Assembly (NCBI GenBank): GCA_022013685.1
Contig: JAKLPV010000050.1
Span: forward strand, 1 to 48,971
From: Anaerolineae bacterium
GTDB lineage: Bacteria > Chloroflexota > Anaerolineae > Anaerolineales > Villigracilaceae
Reading direction: 5' to 3'
Length of the DNA stretch: 48,971 nucleotides
Shown one piece after another: positions 1 to 7,495 of this stretch. The notes under the pieces are model-generated. The model saw only the letters and a list, made by a program, of their open reading frames with translations. It had not been told where the DNA came from and made no database searches. Made by a program: the position numbers and the translations under genes. Within the stretch, counting starts at the first letter, position 1, and every line of letters starts with the position of its first letter.

Positions 1-148
1 ACCTCTTTAGCCATGTTGTTAGCTCAAAAACACGTGTTGTGGCGTCCAAATAGGGTGTGTTTTCGAGAATTATAGAGACCATCTGGTAGCAGAAAACTTT
101 GGCTCCGAAAGAGGTAAGTTATTTTTCAGCCGTTCCTTAGCTTATGGG

Positions 149-589
149 TTAGATGCCGTCAAGCGTGCCGCGTACCCAGTCGCCGACCCACCAGTATTTG
201 TAATCCTGGCCCTGCGAAGTCTGCACCGCGCCAATCATGCCCTGGATAACTGAGACGATTGGCATAAAGCTGAGCAGACAGGCAAACGGCAACAAGAACA
301 GCCCCACGACAAAGATCGACAGGATGCCTGAAATCGCCCAGGCTAAGCCGATAATCGTCCCGCCACCGATCCACCAGATGAGCTGGTTGATAAACGATTG
401 CAGGCTGTGGTAAGCCACATAGCGCGAGCGGTCGCGGAAGAGCAGGTAAATCACCAGGGCAGCGATCGGCCCAAAGAAGCCGGTGAACAGGTTGACAATC
501 ACGCTCAAATGCGCGAGCATGGCCCAGGTGCGCTCTTCAGAAGGTGAAAGGGGTACAGATACAACAGTAGTTGAAGTTTCGACAGTCAT
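149..589 (-). CDS. DUF4870/Tic20-like membrane protein
   Basis: 146-residue protein. After a polar N-terminus comes the pattern SEERTWAMLAHLS, then a hydrophobic stretch, a short loop with RDRSRYVAYHSLQS, and two more hydrophobic segments. This layout (an aqueous W..LAHL start and a YH..QS motif between helices) is typical of DUF4870 proteins, small inner-membrane proteins of unknown function. The start is supported by AGGAG about 7 bases upstream of the ATG. The next two minus-strand genes upstream (695-1012 and 1125-1427) encode similar small membrane proteins, so this is a local cluster. The family is recognised with fair confidence; the cellular role is unknown. Confidence 0.8.
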   Translation of the reverse strand: MTVETSTTVVSVPLSPSEERTWAMLAHLSVIVNLFTGFFGPIAALVIYLLFRDRSRYVAYHSLQSFINQLIWWIGGGTIIGLAWAISGILSIFVVGLFLLPFACLLSFMPIVSVIQGMIGAVQTSQGQDYKYWWVGDWVRGTLDGI

Positions 590-649
590 TTTAGCAATCT
601 CCTTTTTATTTCATCTTTGGAGATATACGGACAAAACAGACATGGGTTG

Positions 650-677
650 CAAAAGAAAAAGCCGCCCGAAGGCGGCT
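650..677 (-). terminator. Rho-independent terminator after the TM2-like gene
   Basis: The stem AGCCGCC/GGCGGCT with a short TTCG loop lies at 660-677. On the minus strand it is followed by TTTTCTTTTG, a typical U-rich tail, just past the stop of the gene at 695. Confidence 0.75.
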
Positions 678-694
678 CCAACAAGAAGAAAACA

Positions 695-1012
695 TCAGAA
701 CTGAGGCGGTATTTGCCCGGACAGCATCTGCTTCTTGAGTTCACTTGCCGACCAAAGCGGAACCCCCACCTGGATCGCCAGTTGCAAGGGAATGCAGCAC
801 AAACCCACAAAGACAGCCAGCAAAAGCATGATCGTCACATAAGCAACCACGTTATAGATAATCCACCCAATCAGGCGGACCACACCATCATTGGTACGGC
901 CATCATACAGATAGCCCAGCCCAAGCAAGCCGAAAAAGCCGCCGACAAATTCAATCAGGAAAGCAGTGTTTGGGTCTTTGGGTGTACTTTGAGGATAAGG
1001 TTGGGGTTGCAT
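695..1012 (-). CDS. TM2-domain-like small membrane protein
   Basis: 105 residues. Pro/Gln-rich N-terminus (QPQPYPQST), then a hydrophobic helix with the GGFFGLLGLGYLYDG pattern seen in TM2-type proteins, a short hydrophilic turn, and a second long hydrophobic segment. The start is set by AGGAGG 5 bases upstream of the ATG. The gene has its own terminator at 650-677. TM2 proteins are two-helix membrane proteins usually of unknown function; the match is by pattern only. Confidence 0.65.
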   Translation of the reverse strand: MQPQPYPQSTPKDPNTAFLIEFVGGFFGLLGLGYLYDGRTNDGVVRLIGWIIYNVVAYVTIMLLLAVFVGLCCIPLQLAIQVGVPLWSASELKKQMLSGQIPPQF

Positions 1013-1070
1013 AAAACCTCCTGGATTTGTGAATAATTACTCAATCTTTAATAGTATAACCGACTTTTAA

Positions 1071-1109
1071 AACAAAAAAACGGCTCAAAGATGAGCCGTT
1101 TTTTTGTTT
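1071..1109. terminator. Bidirectional terminator
   Basis: The hairpin AACGGCTC-AAAGAT-GAGCCGTT is flanked by A-runs on the left and T-runs on the right, so it can work on either strand. It directly follows the stop of the DUF4870 gene at 1125. Confidence 0.8.
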
Positions 1110-1124
1110 TAATTTGGCGAAAAA

Positions 1125-1427
1125 CTAAGCCCAGCCCTGGCCTTTGACAAAGTTGGTGATAACCGGCACTTCGACATACTCGCCCTGGTAAGCCTTGTAG
1201 CCCAGGTAAAGCTGGTAGAACCAAACTAAAATGCCGACACAAAAACCAGAAGTGACAACAGTGATGATTCCCAAGATCAGGGCCTGCGCGTTGTGGGCCT
1301 TAAGGAAGGGGCGGTTTTTCTTATCTTCCATCAGCATGATGATGATCGGAAGGAGTGGTGAAAAGACATAGGCAAGCAAAGCCCACAACTTATCATCACT
1401 GGTGATCTCAGAATTAAATTGTGACAT
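1125..1427 (-). CDS. DUF4870 family membrane protein
   Basis: 100 residues from the start MSQFNSEIT. An upstream ATG at 1442 is less likely because it overlaps the ribosome binding site GAGGAG, which is well spaced for the ATG at 1427. The sequence SDDKLWALLAYVFSPLLPIIIML followed by KAHNAQALILG and a Tyr/Gly-rich end (YLGYKAYQGE) is a typical DUF4870 arrangement with about three membrane segments. No function is known for the family. Confidence 0.8.
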   Translation of the reverse strand: MSQFNSEITSDDKLWALLAYVFSPLLPIIIMLMEDKKNRPFLKAHNAQALILGIITVVTSGFCVGILVWFYQLYLGYKAYQGEYVEVPVITNFVKGQGWA

Positions 1428-1621
1428 ATTTTTTCTCCTCATGAATTAGTTTCTTCAATTTTACAGCAAAACCGATAAAAATCAACTGCTTTTGGCATAC
1501 AGTTTTAAGACTACACGCTAAAACAGGACTAATTTACCAATATTTAACAAATGAGTGCCAGAAAACCCACAAAAAATGATAGAATTTCTTAAACTATCAG
1601 CCCATATTCAACGGAGGAATT

Positions 1622-1789
1622 ATGTCGAACTTTGAACCAACCCCAATCGCCGAAGCTGCCCCGAAGAAATCGAACACAACCCTTATCATCGCCATTGTTG
1701 CTGTCGTCCTTGTCTGTTGCTGCTGCGCCTGCATGACCAGCCTGGGCTGGATGTACGGCGACACAATCATTTATGAACTGGGTCTATAA
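1622..1789 (+). CDS. Tandem microprotein 1, CCCC-motif membrane protein
   Basis: A 55-residue ORF. ATG is preceded by GGAGGA at good spacing, so translation is likely. A polar N-terminus (MSNFEPTPIAEAAPKKSN) leads into one hydrophobic helix containing VLVCCCCAC, then a short tail ending YELGL. The next ORF (1802-1969) has the same length and layout, with IAE, then a basic residue before SN, then VLCCCCLG. The two are 12 bases apart and are surely related by duplication. Four consecutive cysteines at the membrane suggest lipidation, metal binding or membrane-surface disulfides, but this is inference. No known family recognised. Confidence 0.6.
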   Translation: MSNFEPTPIAEAAPKKSNTTLIIAIVAVVLVCCCCACMTSLGWMYGDTIIYELGL

Positions 1790-1801
1790 GCTCAACAATC
1801 G

Positions 1802-1969
1802 ATGGATAACTTTTCTTCGAACTCGACCCTGATCGCCGAACCGCTGAAATCGAACAACAAAATCCTGCTCATCGTTGTCGGCGTGGTTGTCTTGTGCTGT
1901 TGCTGTCTTGGTTTTCTCGGTTCAGCCCTGGCCTTCGGTGAAATGTTCATCGAAGCCCTCAGCATTTAG
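1802..1969 (+). CDS. Tandem microprotein 2, CCCC-motif membrane protein
   Basis: A 55-residue paralogue of the ORF at 1622: MDNFSSNSTLIAEPLKSNNK, then a hydrophobic helix with VVLCCCCLGFLG, then a tail ending FIEALSI. No strong ribosome binding site is visible in the 12-base gap, so translation may be coupled to the first copy. Its 3' end overlaps the 3' end of the convergent DUF402 gene by 48 bases on the opposite strand. Function unknown. Confidence 0.55.
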   Translation: MDNFSSNSTLIAEPLKSNNKILLIVVGVVVLCCCCLGFLGSALAFGEMFIEALSI

Positions 1970-2422
1970 TCCCCCGCCAGAAAAAAGTTCCCGAAGCGCC
2001 AGCAAAGCGTCCAACGCCTGCTGGCGCGTTTTTTTGTCCAAGGCCAGCGCATCGAATTCATCTTCGTCCAGAACCGACTGCGTGCCATCCGCGGCCACCC
2101 ACAGGTCGAGGGCCAGGTCGACATACGAAATCGCATCGGGGGCGTCCCAGACCAGCGGCCGGCCGATGTTACAGTACCAGCCCTTGATCTGTCCATCGTC
2201 GCGGTCGTGGATCTCGAAGATGTTGTACCAGCGGTCGCTGAAAAAAGTCTCCACAAAGCAATCGTCCCGCTTCAGAACAACCCCCTGAAAAAGAACATCA
2301 TCCCGGTTGAAAAGCGCTTCCAGGCGCACAAAATTCTCAGCACGCGCCAGCAACCTGCCGGTATACGACCAGACAATTTCGCCTTGCAGATTACGTTTGT
2401 GAACAGTGATCGGCTCACTCAT
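1922..2422 (-). CDS. DUF402 family protein, probable nucleoside phosphatase
   Basis: 166 residues. The central block FSDRWYNIFEIHDRDDG, then GWYCNIGRPL, ISYVDLALDLWV and DEDEFDAL, is the DUF402 core. Characterised members (FomD, S. aureus Ntdp-type) hydrolyse nucleoside di/triphosphates or nucleotidyl esters with divalent metals bound by the Asp/Glu cluster. It is the last gene of the thiamine operon: its ATG overlaps the ThiQ stop as ATGA, so the two are probably co-translated. Whether it acts on a thiamine-related phosphate is open. The 3' end overlaps a plus-strand microprotein by 48 bases. Confidence 0.8.
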   Translation of the reverse strand: MSEPITVHKRNLQGEIVWSYTGRLLARAENFVRLEALFNRDDVLFQGVVLKRDDCFVETFFSDRWYNIFEIHDRDDGQIKGWYCNIGRPLVWDAPDAISYVDLALDLWVAADGTQSVLDEDEFDALALDKKTRQQALDALLALRELFSGGGLNAEGFDEHFTEGQG

Positions 2423-3474
2423 GGCAGATATTCCACCTGAAAAACGCGCAAGTGGACAGTCTCACCCAGTCGCGGCGCTTCCTTGAGTAAAAAATGCCAG
2501 CCGTTCTGCAAGGTCACCTGAAACTCATCCCCGCGAAAAACCACATCGGTCACCACCCCGCTCAGCGTCCCGCCCGTAGCAACCCGCTCGGCCTGCGGGC
2601 GCAGTAAAAGCGCCTTGTGGAGGTCCAGACCTTGGGTGTGGAGCAACTCGCGGCCTTCTCCGGGTTTAACCACATTCCCCAACCCCAAAAACGACGCGAC
2701 CCAGCCATTGGCCGGATTCGCAAAAACTTCGGGCGGAGTCCCCACCTGGGCGATCTGGCCGTCACGCAGCAGGATGATGCGGTCTGCCAGGGTAAAGGCC
2801 TCCTGCTGGTCGTGGGTGACGTAAATGGCCGGGATACCCGCCTGGCGTAAAATCTGGCGCAGTTCATCGAGCAGCGATTCTTTCAAGGCGCGGTCAAGCG
2901 CACCCAGAGGCTCATCGAGCATCAGCAGGCGCGGACGCGGCGCCAGGGCGCGCGCCAGGGCCACACGCTGCTGTTCGCCGCCCGAAAGCTCAGCCACACC
3001 GCGATGCTCGAAACCGGTCAGGTGGACCAGTTCCAGGCATTCCATGACGCGCTCACGGATAGTTTGTCCATTGTCAGGCGCCTCGCGAGCGTTCGCGCCG
3101 CCAGGCTCAGCACTCTCCGATCTGGCTACACGCTGTTTACTCCAAAGTCGGGAGACTTTGGAGTCCGGTTTCTGCATGCGCAGGCCAAAAGCGACATTCT
3201 CGAAGACATTCAGGTGTGGGAAGAGGGCGTAATCCTGGAACATCAGGCCAAACCTGCGCCGATGGGTTGGCATACCCTTCAGCGACTCGCCATCCCAGTC
3301 GACATCGCCGCTTTCGGCTTCTTCCAACCCGGCAATGATGCGCAGGATGGTCGATTTTCCCGACCCCGAAGCGCCCAACAGGCAAACAATTTCGCCGGGA
3401 GATACTGAGAAGGAAACACCTTTGAGCAAGGGTTTGTTTTCGTAAGATTTAGTAAGGGAGGTGAGCGTTAGCAT
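2419..3474 (-). CDS. thiQ: ABC transporter ATP-binding protein, probable thiamine importer subunit
   Basis: 351 residues. Walker A GASGSGKST (34-42), Q-loop Gln80 in MFQDYALFPH, signature LSGGEQQR (163-170), Walker B LLMLDEP (183-189), H-loop His211, and a C-terminal TOBE-like regulatory segment. It would power the ThiBP importer at the inner face of the membrane. The TPP riboswitch at the head of the operon suggests thiamine or a precursor as substrate. Unusual: about 36 extra residues (103-138) between Q-loop and signature, encoded by a repeat-like insertion (about 3061-3168) that includes a 9-bp palindrome. The reading frame is kept. Similar ATPases serve iron or polyamine importers, so the substrate rests on context. 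Confidence 0.85.
   Translation of the reverse strand: MLTLTSLTKSYENKPLLKGVSFSVSPGEIVCLLGASGSGKSTILRIIAGLEEAESGDVDWDGESLKGMPTHRRRFGLMFQDYALFPHLNVFENVAFGLRMQKPDSKVSRLWSKQRVARSESAEPGGANAREAPDNGQTIRERVMECLELVHLTGFEHRGVAELSGGEQQRVALARALAPRPRLLMLDEPLGALDRALKESLLDELRQILRQAGIPAIYVTHDQQEAFTLADRIILLRDGQIAQVGTPPEVFANPANGWVASFLGLGNVVKPGEGRELLHTQGLDLHKALLLRPQAERVATGGTLSGVVTDVVFRGDEFQVTLQNGWHFLLKEAPRLGETVHLRVFQVEYLP
3061..3168. repeat. In-frame repeat insertion inside thiQ
   Basis: This stretch encodes about 36 residues missing from typical ThiQ proteins. It contains the palindrome TCCAAAGTC-GGGA-GACTTTGGA at 3141-3162, with the same stem/GGA-loop design as the palindrome at 7413-7432, in front of the kinase gene. 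It looks like a small repeat that inserted in frame. Confidence 0.55.
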
Positions 3475-3519
3475 ATTTTTTTACCTGGAAAAGGATTCTC
3501 GATACACGATACTGGATAC

Positions 3520-3551
3520 TCGTTATTCGACTTTCGAGTATCGAATAACGA
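3520..3551. repeat. Palindromic repeat between thiQ and thiP
   Basis: TCGTTATTCGA (3520-3530) and TCGAATAACGA (3541-3551) are perfect inverted arms around a 10-base loop. The flanks carry further GATAC/GTATC copies. No T-run follows, so a repeat element is more likely than a terminator. Confidence 0.6.
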
Positions 3552-3559
3552 ATATCGTC

Positions 3560-5323
3560 CTACAAATCGCTCCCCTTTGGACGCAATCGCTCAATCGCAA
3601 AAATACCCACCCCGGTCAGGAGCATCAGTAAGGTTGCCATAGCCATCGCCTGGCCATAGTTGAGCGCGCCGGGCTGGGAAAGGAAACGGTAAATGGCGGT
3701 CGGCAGGGTTGGATATTCGGGCCGCGCCAACAGCGAGGCCGCGCCAAACTCTCCCAGTGAAACGGTGAAAGCCAACGCCCCGGCAGAAAGGGTCGCGCGG
3801 CGGATAATCGGCCAATCGACCCGCTGCCAGACCTGCCAGGGAGTCGCTCCCAGCACGCGAGCCGCTTCGCGGGTGCGTTCCGGGATAGTGGACAGGGCCG
3901 CCTGCAGATTGCGAATAACAAACGGCAGGGCGATGGTGGTATGAGCGAGGGGGATCAGGAAAGGCGATGTTAGCAGGTTGAACGTCGAAGATTGAAAGGT
4001 TGGAAGGTTTTGGTTGAAAGTGACAATAAAGCCGAGCCCAAGGGTGACTGCCGAAGCGCCGAGAGGCAGCATGATCAAGGGATCGATCCAGCGAGCCAGC
4101 CTGCCAGAATGCAGCAGGGCCGAGGCGGCAGGAAAACCCAATGCCAGTGAGAGAAGGACGGTCAGGCCCGCATAGGCCAACGAATTGAGCGCCGCTTGAA
4201 CAGGCGGAACGTAGAAAAGCGAACCGCGGCGATTGATGAAGAGTTCGCCGTAGTAGTCGAGGGTGAAGATATTGGTCATTGGCGATTGGTTCCTCGACTT
4301 CACTTCGTTCCGCTCAGGACTTGATGCTTCAAGGCGGGTGACCGAACGAAGAGGCAGGGAGGCCAGGGGCAGGGCAAAGAAAGCGAAGCAGAGAATGGAT
4401 AGCGAGACAATAAGGATATGCTGTGTCAGAGTCTTCGGTTTGCGGCGGGCGGCAGGCTGGCTGCTGGGCTTGACCTGGGAGGTGACGCGGGTAACATAGC
4501 GGCTGTAGAGTGCAGACAGGCCAAGTGTACAAAGCAACTGGATCACCGAAAGCAGGGCAGCGGCAGGCAAATTAAGGAAACTGATGGCCTGGATGTAAAT
4601 CTCAACTTCGAGAGTGGCATACTTGACCCCGCCGAGCAGCAAGATGACGCCATAGCTGGTGAAATCGAACAGGAAAACCAGCAGGCTGGCCGCCAAAATG
4701 GAAGGACGCAGCAAGGGCAGGGTGACTCGCCACAAAGTTTGCCAGGAATTGGCGCCCAGCACGTTGGCCGAATCAGACAGGCGCGAATCGAGGCTCGACC
4801 AGGCATCGCCCACAAGCCGGATAACGATGGTGGTGTTGTAGAAAATATGGGCAATCAGGATCGCGCCAAAAGTGCCGATAAAGGCGATGGCGGGCAATCC
4901 GCTTTCGGTGAGCAGGATGTTCAGCCAGCCGCGTGGGCCGAGCAGGGCGTTGAACCCGGCAGCCACCACCACCGTCGGCAGCATGAAAGGGATGGCGGTC
5001 AGCGTCCGCAGCAGGTTTTTTAACGGGAAATCGTAACGGGCGAAGAGAAAGGCCAGGGGCAGGCCAAATGCCAGGGTCAGCAGGGTCGAGGCCAGGGCCT
5101 GATAAAACGTAAACCCCAAAACAGAAACCAGGCGCGGGTAGAACGATCCGCCCGGCGAAAGAATAAAGCCCGAATCCAGGCTCAGGGTCAGAATCCGGGC
5201 CAGGGGCAGGAAAAAGAAAATTCCTAAAAAGAAGAGGGCGGGCAGCAGACGTTTCACGGTTTTGGCAATTTGGGAATGGTAATTGGTAAATGGCAATTTT
5301 GAGTGTGAATCACCATTTACCAA
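3560..5323 (-). CDS. thiP: ABC transporter permease, probable thiamine importer (two fused permease domains)
   Basis: 587 residues with about twelve hydrophobic segments and two BPD_transp_1 domains, each with an EAA-type loop: VLGANSWQTLWRVTLPLLRP and VLGATPWQVWQRVDWPIIRR. This internal duplication is normal for ThiP/FbpB-type permeases. It would form the membrane channel with ThiB and ThiQ. The first ~22 residues come from an inverted repeat in the gap before the gene; the GTG at 5257, giving VKRLLPALFF, is an alternative start, and neither has a strong ribosome binding site. Residues about 327-350 contain SSPERNEVKSRN, a repeat-derived in-frame insertion in the loop between the two halves. 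Confidence 0.85.
   Translation of the reverse strand: MVNGDSHSKLPFTNYHSQIAKTVKRLLPALFFLGIFFFLPLARILTLSLDSGFILSPGGSFYPRLVSVLGFTFYQALASTLLTLAFGLPLAFLFARYDFPLKNLLRTLTAIPFMLPTVVVAAGFNALLGPRGWLNILLTESGLPAIAFIGTFGAILIAHIFYNTTIVIRLVGDAWSSLDSRLSDSANVLGANSWQTLWRVTLPLLRPSILAASLLVFLFDFTSYGVILLLGGVKYATLEVEIYIQAISFLNLPAAALLSVIQLLCTLGLSALYSRYVTRVTSQVKPSSQPAARRKPKTLTQHILIVSLSILCFAFFALPLASLPLRSVTRLEASSPERNEVKSRNQSPMTNIFTLDYYGELFINRRGSLFYVPPVQAALNSLAYAGLTVLLSLALGFPAASALLHSGRLARWIDPLIMLPLGASAVTLGLGFIVTFNQNLPTFQSSTFNLLTSPFLIPLAHTTIALPFVIRNLQAALSTIPERTREAARVLGATPWQVWQRVDWPIIRRATLSAGALAFTVSLGEFGAASLLARPEYPTLPTAIYRFLSQPGALNYGQAMAMATLLMLLTGVGIFAIERLRPKGSDL
4272..4344. repeat. In-frame repeat insertion inside thiP
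   Basis: Encodes the hydrophilic stretch with SSPERNEVKSRNQSPMT, unlike any permease sequence. Read on the minus strand it has GAGCGGAACGAAGTGAAG, a low-complexity Chloroflexota-style repeat. It sits in the linker between the two permease domains, where extra residues can be tolerated. Confidence 0.5.
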
Positions 5324-5328
5324 TCACC
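5278..5328. repeat. Inverted repeat at the thiB-thiP junction
   Basis: GGTAATTGGTAAATGG (5278-5293) and CCATTTACCAATCACC (5313-5328) are inverted copies matching at 15 of 16 bases. The element overlaps the annotated start of thiP, so the N-terminus of that protein is repeat-derived or the true start lies downstream. Confidence 0.65.
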
Positions 5329-5337
5329 AATTACGAG

Positions 5338-6381
5338 TTACCTTAAAACGGCATCCGTCCAGGCTTGTATCCAGGTTTCGCGATTGGCAGCGGGATCGAG
5401 GCGGGCAGGATCAGTGGCAGTCTGGGCATACTGGACGAATTCAGCGGGCAGTTCCGCGGCAGGGTTTACCGGATAAACGAACATGTTAAGCGGCATGTCG
5501 GATTGGAAAGTAGGTCTGAGCATGAAATCAATGAATTTTTCGGCCATCGCACGATTTTTTGTACCCTTGAGAATGCCGACGAATTCGATCTGGCGGTAGC
5601 AGCCTTCGAGAATGGAGGCGGTCGGGGCGTCGGTCAGCGGTTCGGCAGCGTAGATCACCTCGGCGGCAGGGCTGGATGCATACGAGACGACCATCGGCTG
5701 CGGCCCCTGGCCGGAGGAAGCGCTGAAGTTGGTGTAATAGGCGGTTTCCCAGCCATCGACGACCGTAACGCCATTCTCACGCAGGGCGCGCCAGTAATCA
5801 AGATAACCGTCTTCGCCATAGCGCTCAATGGTGGCAAGCAGGAAGGCCAGTCCGGGCGAAGATGTGGCTGGGTTTTCGACGACGAGCAGGTTTTTATATT
5901 CGGGTTTGGTCAGGTCATCGAGACTTTGCGGCACGGGCAGGTTTTGGGCGGCAAACCAGGCTTTGTCGTAGTTGATGCAGACATCGCCAAAATCGACCGG
6001 CAGGGCGCGCTTCTGGGGGTCGAGCTGGAACTCAGCCGGGATCTGGCTCAAGACAGGTGAGTTGTACGGCTCGAAAATCTCCGCATCGAGGGCGCGCGAA
6101 AGAAAAGTATTATCGACGCCATAAAAAATATCAGCCAGCGGGGCAGATTTGCTCAAGATGGCCTTGTTGAGGGCCGCGCCGGTATCGCCGCTCTTCAGGA
6201 AAGAGATTTTGACATTGTTAGCTTCTTCAAAGGCGCGGATGACATCTTCGCTGGCCGAGAAGGAGTCGTGGGCCATAATGGTTAAGGTTGAAGGTTCAAG
6301 GTTAGATGGTTCGGAGGTCTGCGGGGCGCAGGCAGCGAGGGTAAAGAGAATAAGGGTGAGAGTGAGGAAGAGTTTTTTCAT
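5338..6381 (-). CDS. thiB: Thiamine ABC transporter substrate-binding lipoprotein
   Basis: 347 residues. Signal peptide with lipobox LAAC (Cys18), so anchored outside the membrane. The mature protein begins LTIMAHDSFSASEDVIRAFE and contains FYGVDNTFLSRALDA, DVCINYDKAWF and SPGLAFLLATIERYG, features of the ThiB branch of extracellular solute-binding proteins. It would deliver thiamine or its phosphates to ThiP. AGGAG lies 8 bases upstream of the ATG, and the ATG overlaps the stop of the preceding ORF. A few extra residues after the lipobox (SEPSNLEPSTL) look low-complexity. Distinction from iron-binding homologues rests on sequence pattern and the riboswitch. Confidence 0.87.
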   Translation of the reverse strand: MKKLFLTLTLILFTLAACAPQTSEPSNLEPSTLTIMAHDSFSASEDVIRAFEEANNVKISFLKSGDTGAALNKAILSKSAPLADIFYGVDNTFLSRALDAEIFEPYNSPVLSQIPAEFQLDPQKRALPVDFGDVCINYDKAWFAAQNLPVPQSLDDLTKPEYKNLLVVENPATSSPGLAFLLATIERYGEDGYLDYWRALRENGVTVVDGWETAYYTNFSASSGQGPQPMVVSYASSPAAEVIYAAEPLTDAPTASILEGCYRQIEFVGILKGTKNRAMAEKFIDFMLRPTFQSDMPLNMFVYPVNPAAELPAEFVQYAQTATDPARLDPAANRETWIQAWTDAVLR

Positions 6382-6662
6382 GGGGTGGTCTCCTTGGTAA
6401 TTATGAGGAGACCTGACAGGTTTTCAAGCGGCTCAATGCGGTCAAAAAGTTGTCGACGCAAGACACACTGAGGAACAAGGCATCTTATGAAACCTGTCAG
6501 GTCTTTGTTAGAGTTTGCTTCTACAGCCACATACCAACGGCGTTGTTGCTCATCCAAACGGCTCAACAATAAATTCAGCTGTTGATGGAATTGCTTATTT
6601 GGATGGTTTACCTTTTGAGTGCAGTCAGCACACTGGCAAATATGAACTTCTAAGATCGGCAT
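6378..6662 (-). pseudogene. Remnant of ISAzo13/ISNCY-like transposase with inserted repeat
   Basis: The 94-residue ORF contains QLNLLLSRLDEQQRRWYVAVEA, which resembles the N-terminus of ISAzo13-type transposases (a ..LDEQQRRW(Y/F).ALEA pattern). After this the sequence turns into unrelated residues encoded by a 96-bp repeat with 15-bp inverted ends (6409-6504). No catalytic domain follows. The start MPILEVHICQCADC could be a separate short Cys-rich leader. It overlaps the thiB start by 4 bases. I read it as transposase debris in the thiamine operon, though it may be translated. Family assignment is from memory of the motif. Confidence 0.55.
6409..6504. repeat. MITE-like element with 15-bp terminal inverted repeats
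   Basis: AGACCTGACAGGTTT at 6409-6423 and its exact inverse AAACCTGTCAGGTCT at 6490-6504 enclose about 66 bases. It interrupts the transposase remnant just upstream of thiB. Confidence 0.7.
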
Positions 6663-6757
6663 CCAAGATCCTTTAACGAAAAGTGTTTTGACTCGTCAAT
6701 TTTACGCGCTCTTTAGCTTTCACTCTCAAAAAACGGAAGTTGTTCTTACATCAGTAC

Positions 6758-7396
6758 TTAGTTCCGGGTGTGAACGCAAAGCAACAAACCGCTAGTTAAT
6801 GAAACGCTGGCTTTTTCTGCGGTCATGGCATTGCTGATTCCGCGCGTGCGGTATGGGAACAGGGTCTCAGCCTTGAGCGGGTATTCCAGATTTTCGGTGG
6901 TGACACCTTCGGCGTGCTCTCCCCAGGCAATCAGGGAAACGGTGTCGCCAGCAGCGCCATCGATTTCGGCTTGCTGGCTGATAAAAAAGGCTTCAGTCTG
7001 GCCATCCTCGGCGCGAACACCGGCAGCCCTGTACACCGGGTCAGAAAGCAGGCTAAAGATACCCAGGGAATGGTCAAGGCGCCCGCCATACGCTCCCAGA
7101 ATAAGAATTGGGCTATAGCCTGCGCGGACGGCATGGTTAAGCGCCAGCTCGAGATCAGTTTCGTCTTTGGCCGGCGGGTGGCGTTCCAGACGCGCGCCCG
7201 CGCTGGCGAACTGGGCCAGTTCTTCGGCAGAAATTGAATCAAAATCACCGATGATAACGGATGGAGTTAAACCCAGGGCCGCTGCATGGCGCGCGCCGCC
7301 GTCCGCGGCAATGAGCACGTCAGATGTTTGAATGAGTGGGCGGATTTGGTCGGGGTCAGGCAAGTCGCCGTTGGCGAAAAGAATGGCACGAGGCAT
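6758..7396 (-). CDS. thiN: Thiamine pyrophosphokinase
   Basis: 212 residues from MPRAILFANG. Converts thiamine to thiamine pyrophosphate with ATP in the cytoplasm. Visible motifs are LIAADGGARHA, IIGDFDS, KDETDLELALNHA and GAYGGRLDHSLG, the TPK catalytic-domain signature; the C-terminal part with SLIAWG, TTENLEYPL and GISNAM fits the TPK B1-binding domain. The start at 7396 has AAGGA upstream; the open frame extends further up to 7498, but that part is the riboswitch leader. It is the first gene of the operon, so newly imported thiamine would be phosphorylated by its product. Confidence 0.92.
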   Translation of the reverse strand: MPRAILFANGDLPDPDQIRPLIQTSDVLIAADGGARHAAALGLTPSVIIGDFDSISAEELAQFASAGARLERHPPAKDETDLELALNHAVRAGYSPILILGAYGGRLDHSLGIFSLLSDPVYRAAGVRAEDGQTEAFFISQQAEIDGAAGDTVSLIAWGEHAEGVTTENLEYPLKAETLFPYRTRGISNAMTAEKASVSLTSGLLLCVHTRN

Positions 7397-7412
7397 GATG
7401 ATAATCCTTGAT

Positions 7413-7432
7413 GCAAAATCAGGAGATTTTGC
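7413..7432. repeat. Short palindrome in the kinase leader
   Basis: GCAAAATC-AGGA-GATTTTGC, followed by GCTCCG. It matches in design the palindrome inside thiQ (AAAGTC-GGGA-GACTTT followed by GTCCG), so both probably belong to one repeat family. Confidence 0.5.
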
Positions 7433-7451
7433 GCTCCGTAACATGAAACAA

Positions 7452-7479
7452 AACATCCTCCCGGTGGAGGGAGGATGTT
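7452..7479 (-). terminator. Riboswitch-controlled leader terminator
   Basis: Perfect 11-bp stem AACATCCTCCC/GGGAGGATGTT with a 6-base loop, followed on the minus strand by TTGTTT. It lies between the TPP aptamer and the kinase start, the position expected for transcription attenuation when TPP is bound. Confidence 0.8.
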
Positions 7480-7495
7480 GAAGGCTAAAAAAAAG

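Noticed and set aside
1-148. Possible mobile element: ACCTCTTT at 1-8 and AAAGAGGT at 108-115 are exact inverses
   Set aside because: Only 8 bp and at the edge of the window; no gene or further copy supports it.
617-1036. Plus-strand frame of 139 residues over the TM2-like gene
   Set aside because: It lies opposite a gene with a strong ribosome binding site and terminator, and its translation is low-complexity with no motif.
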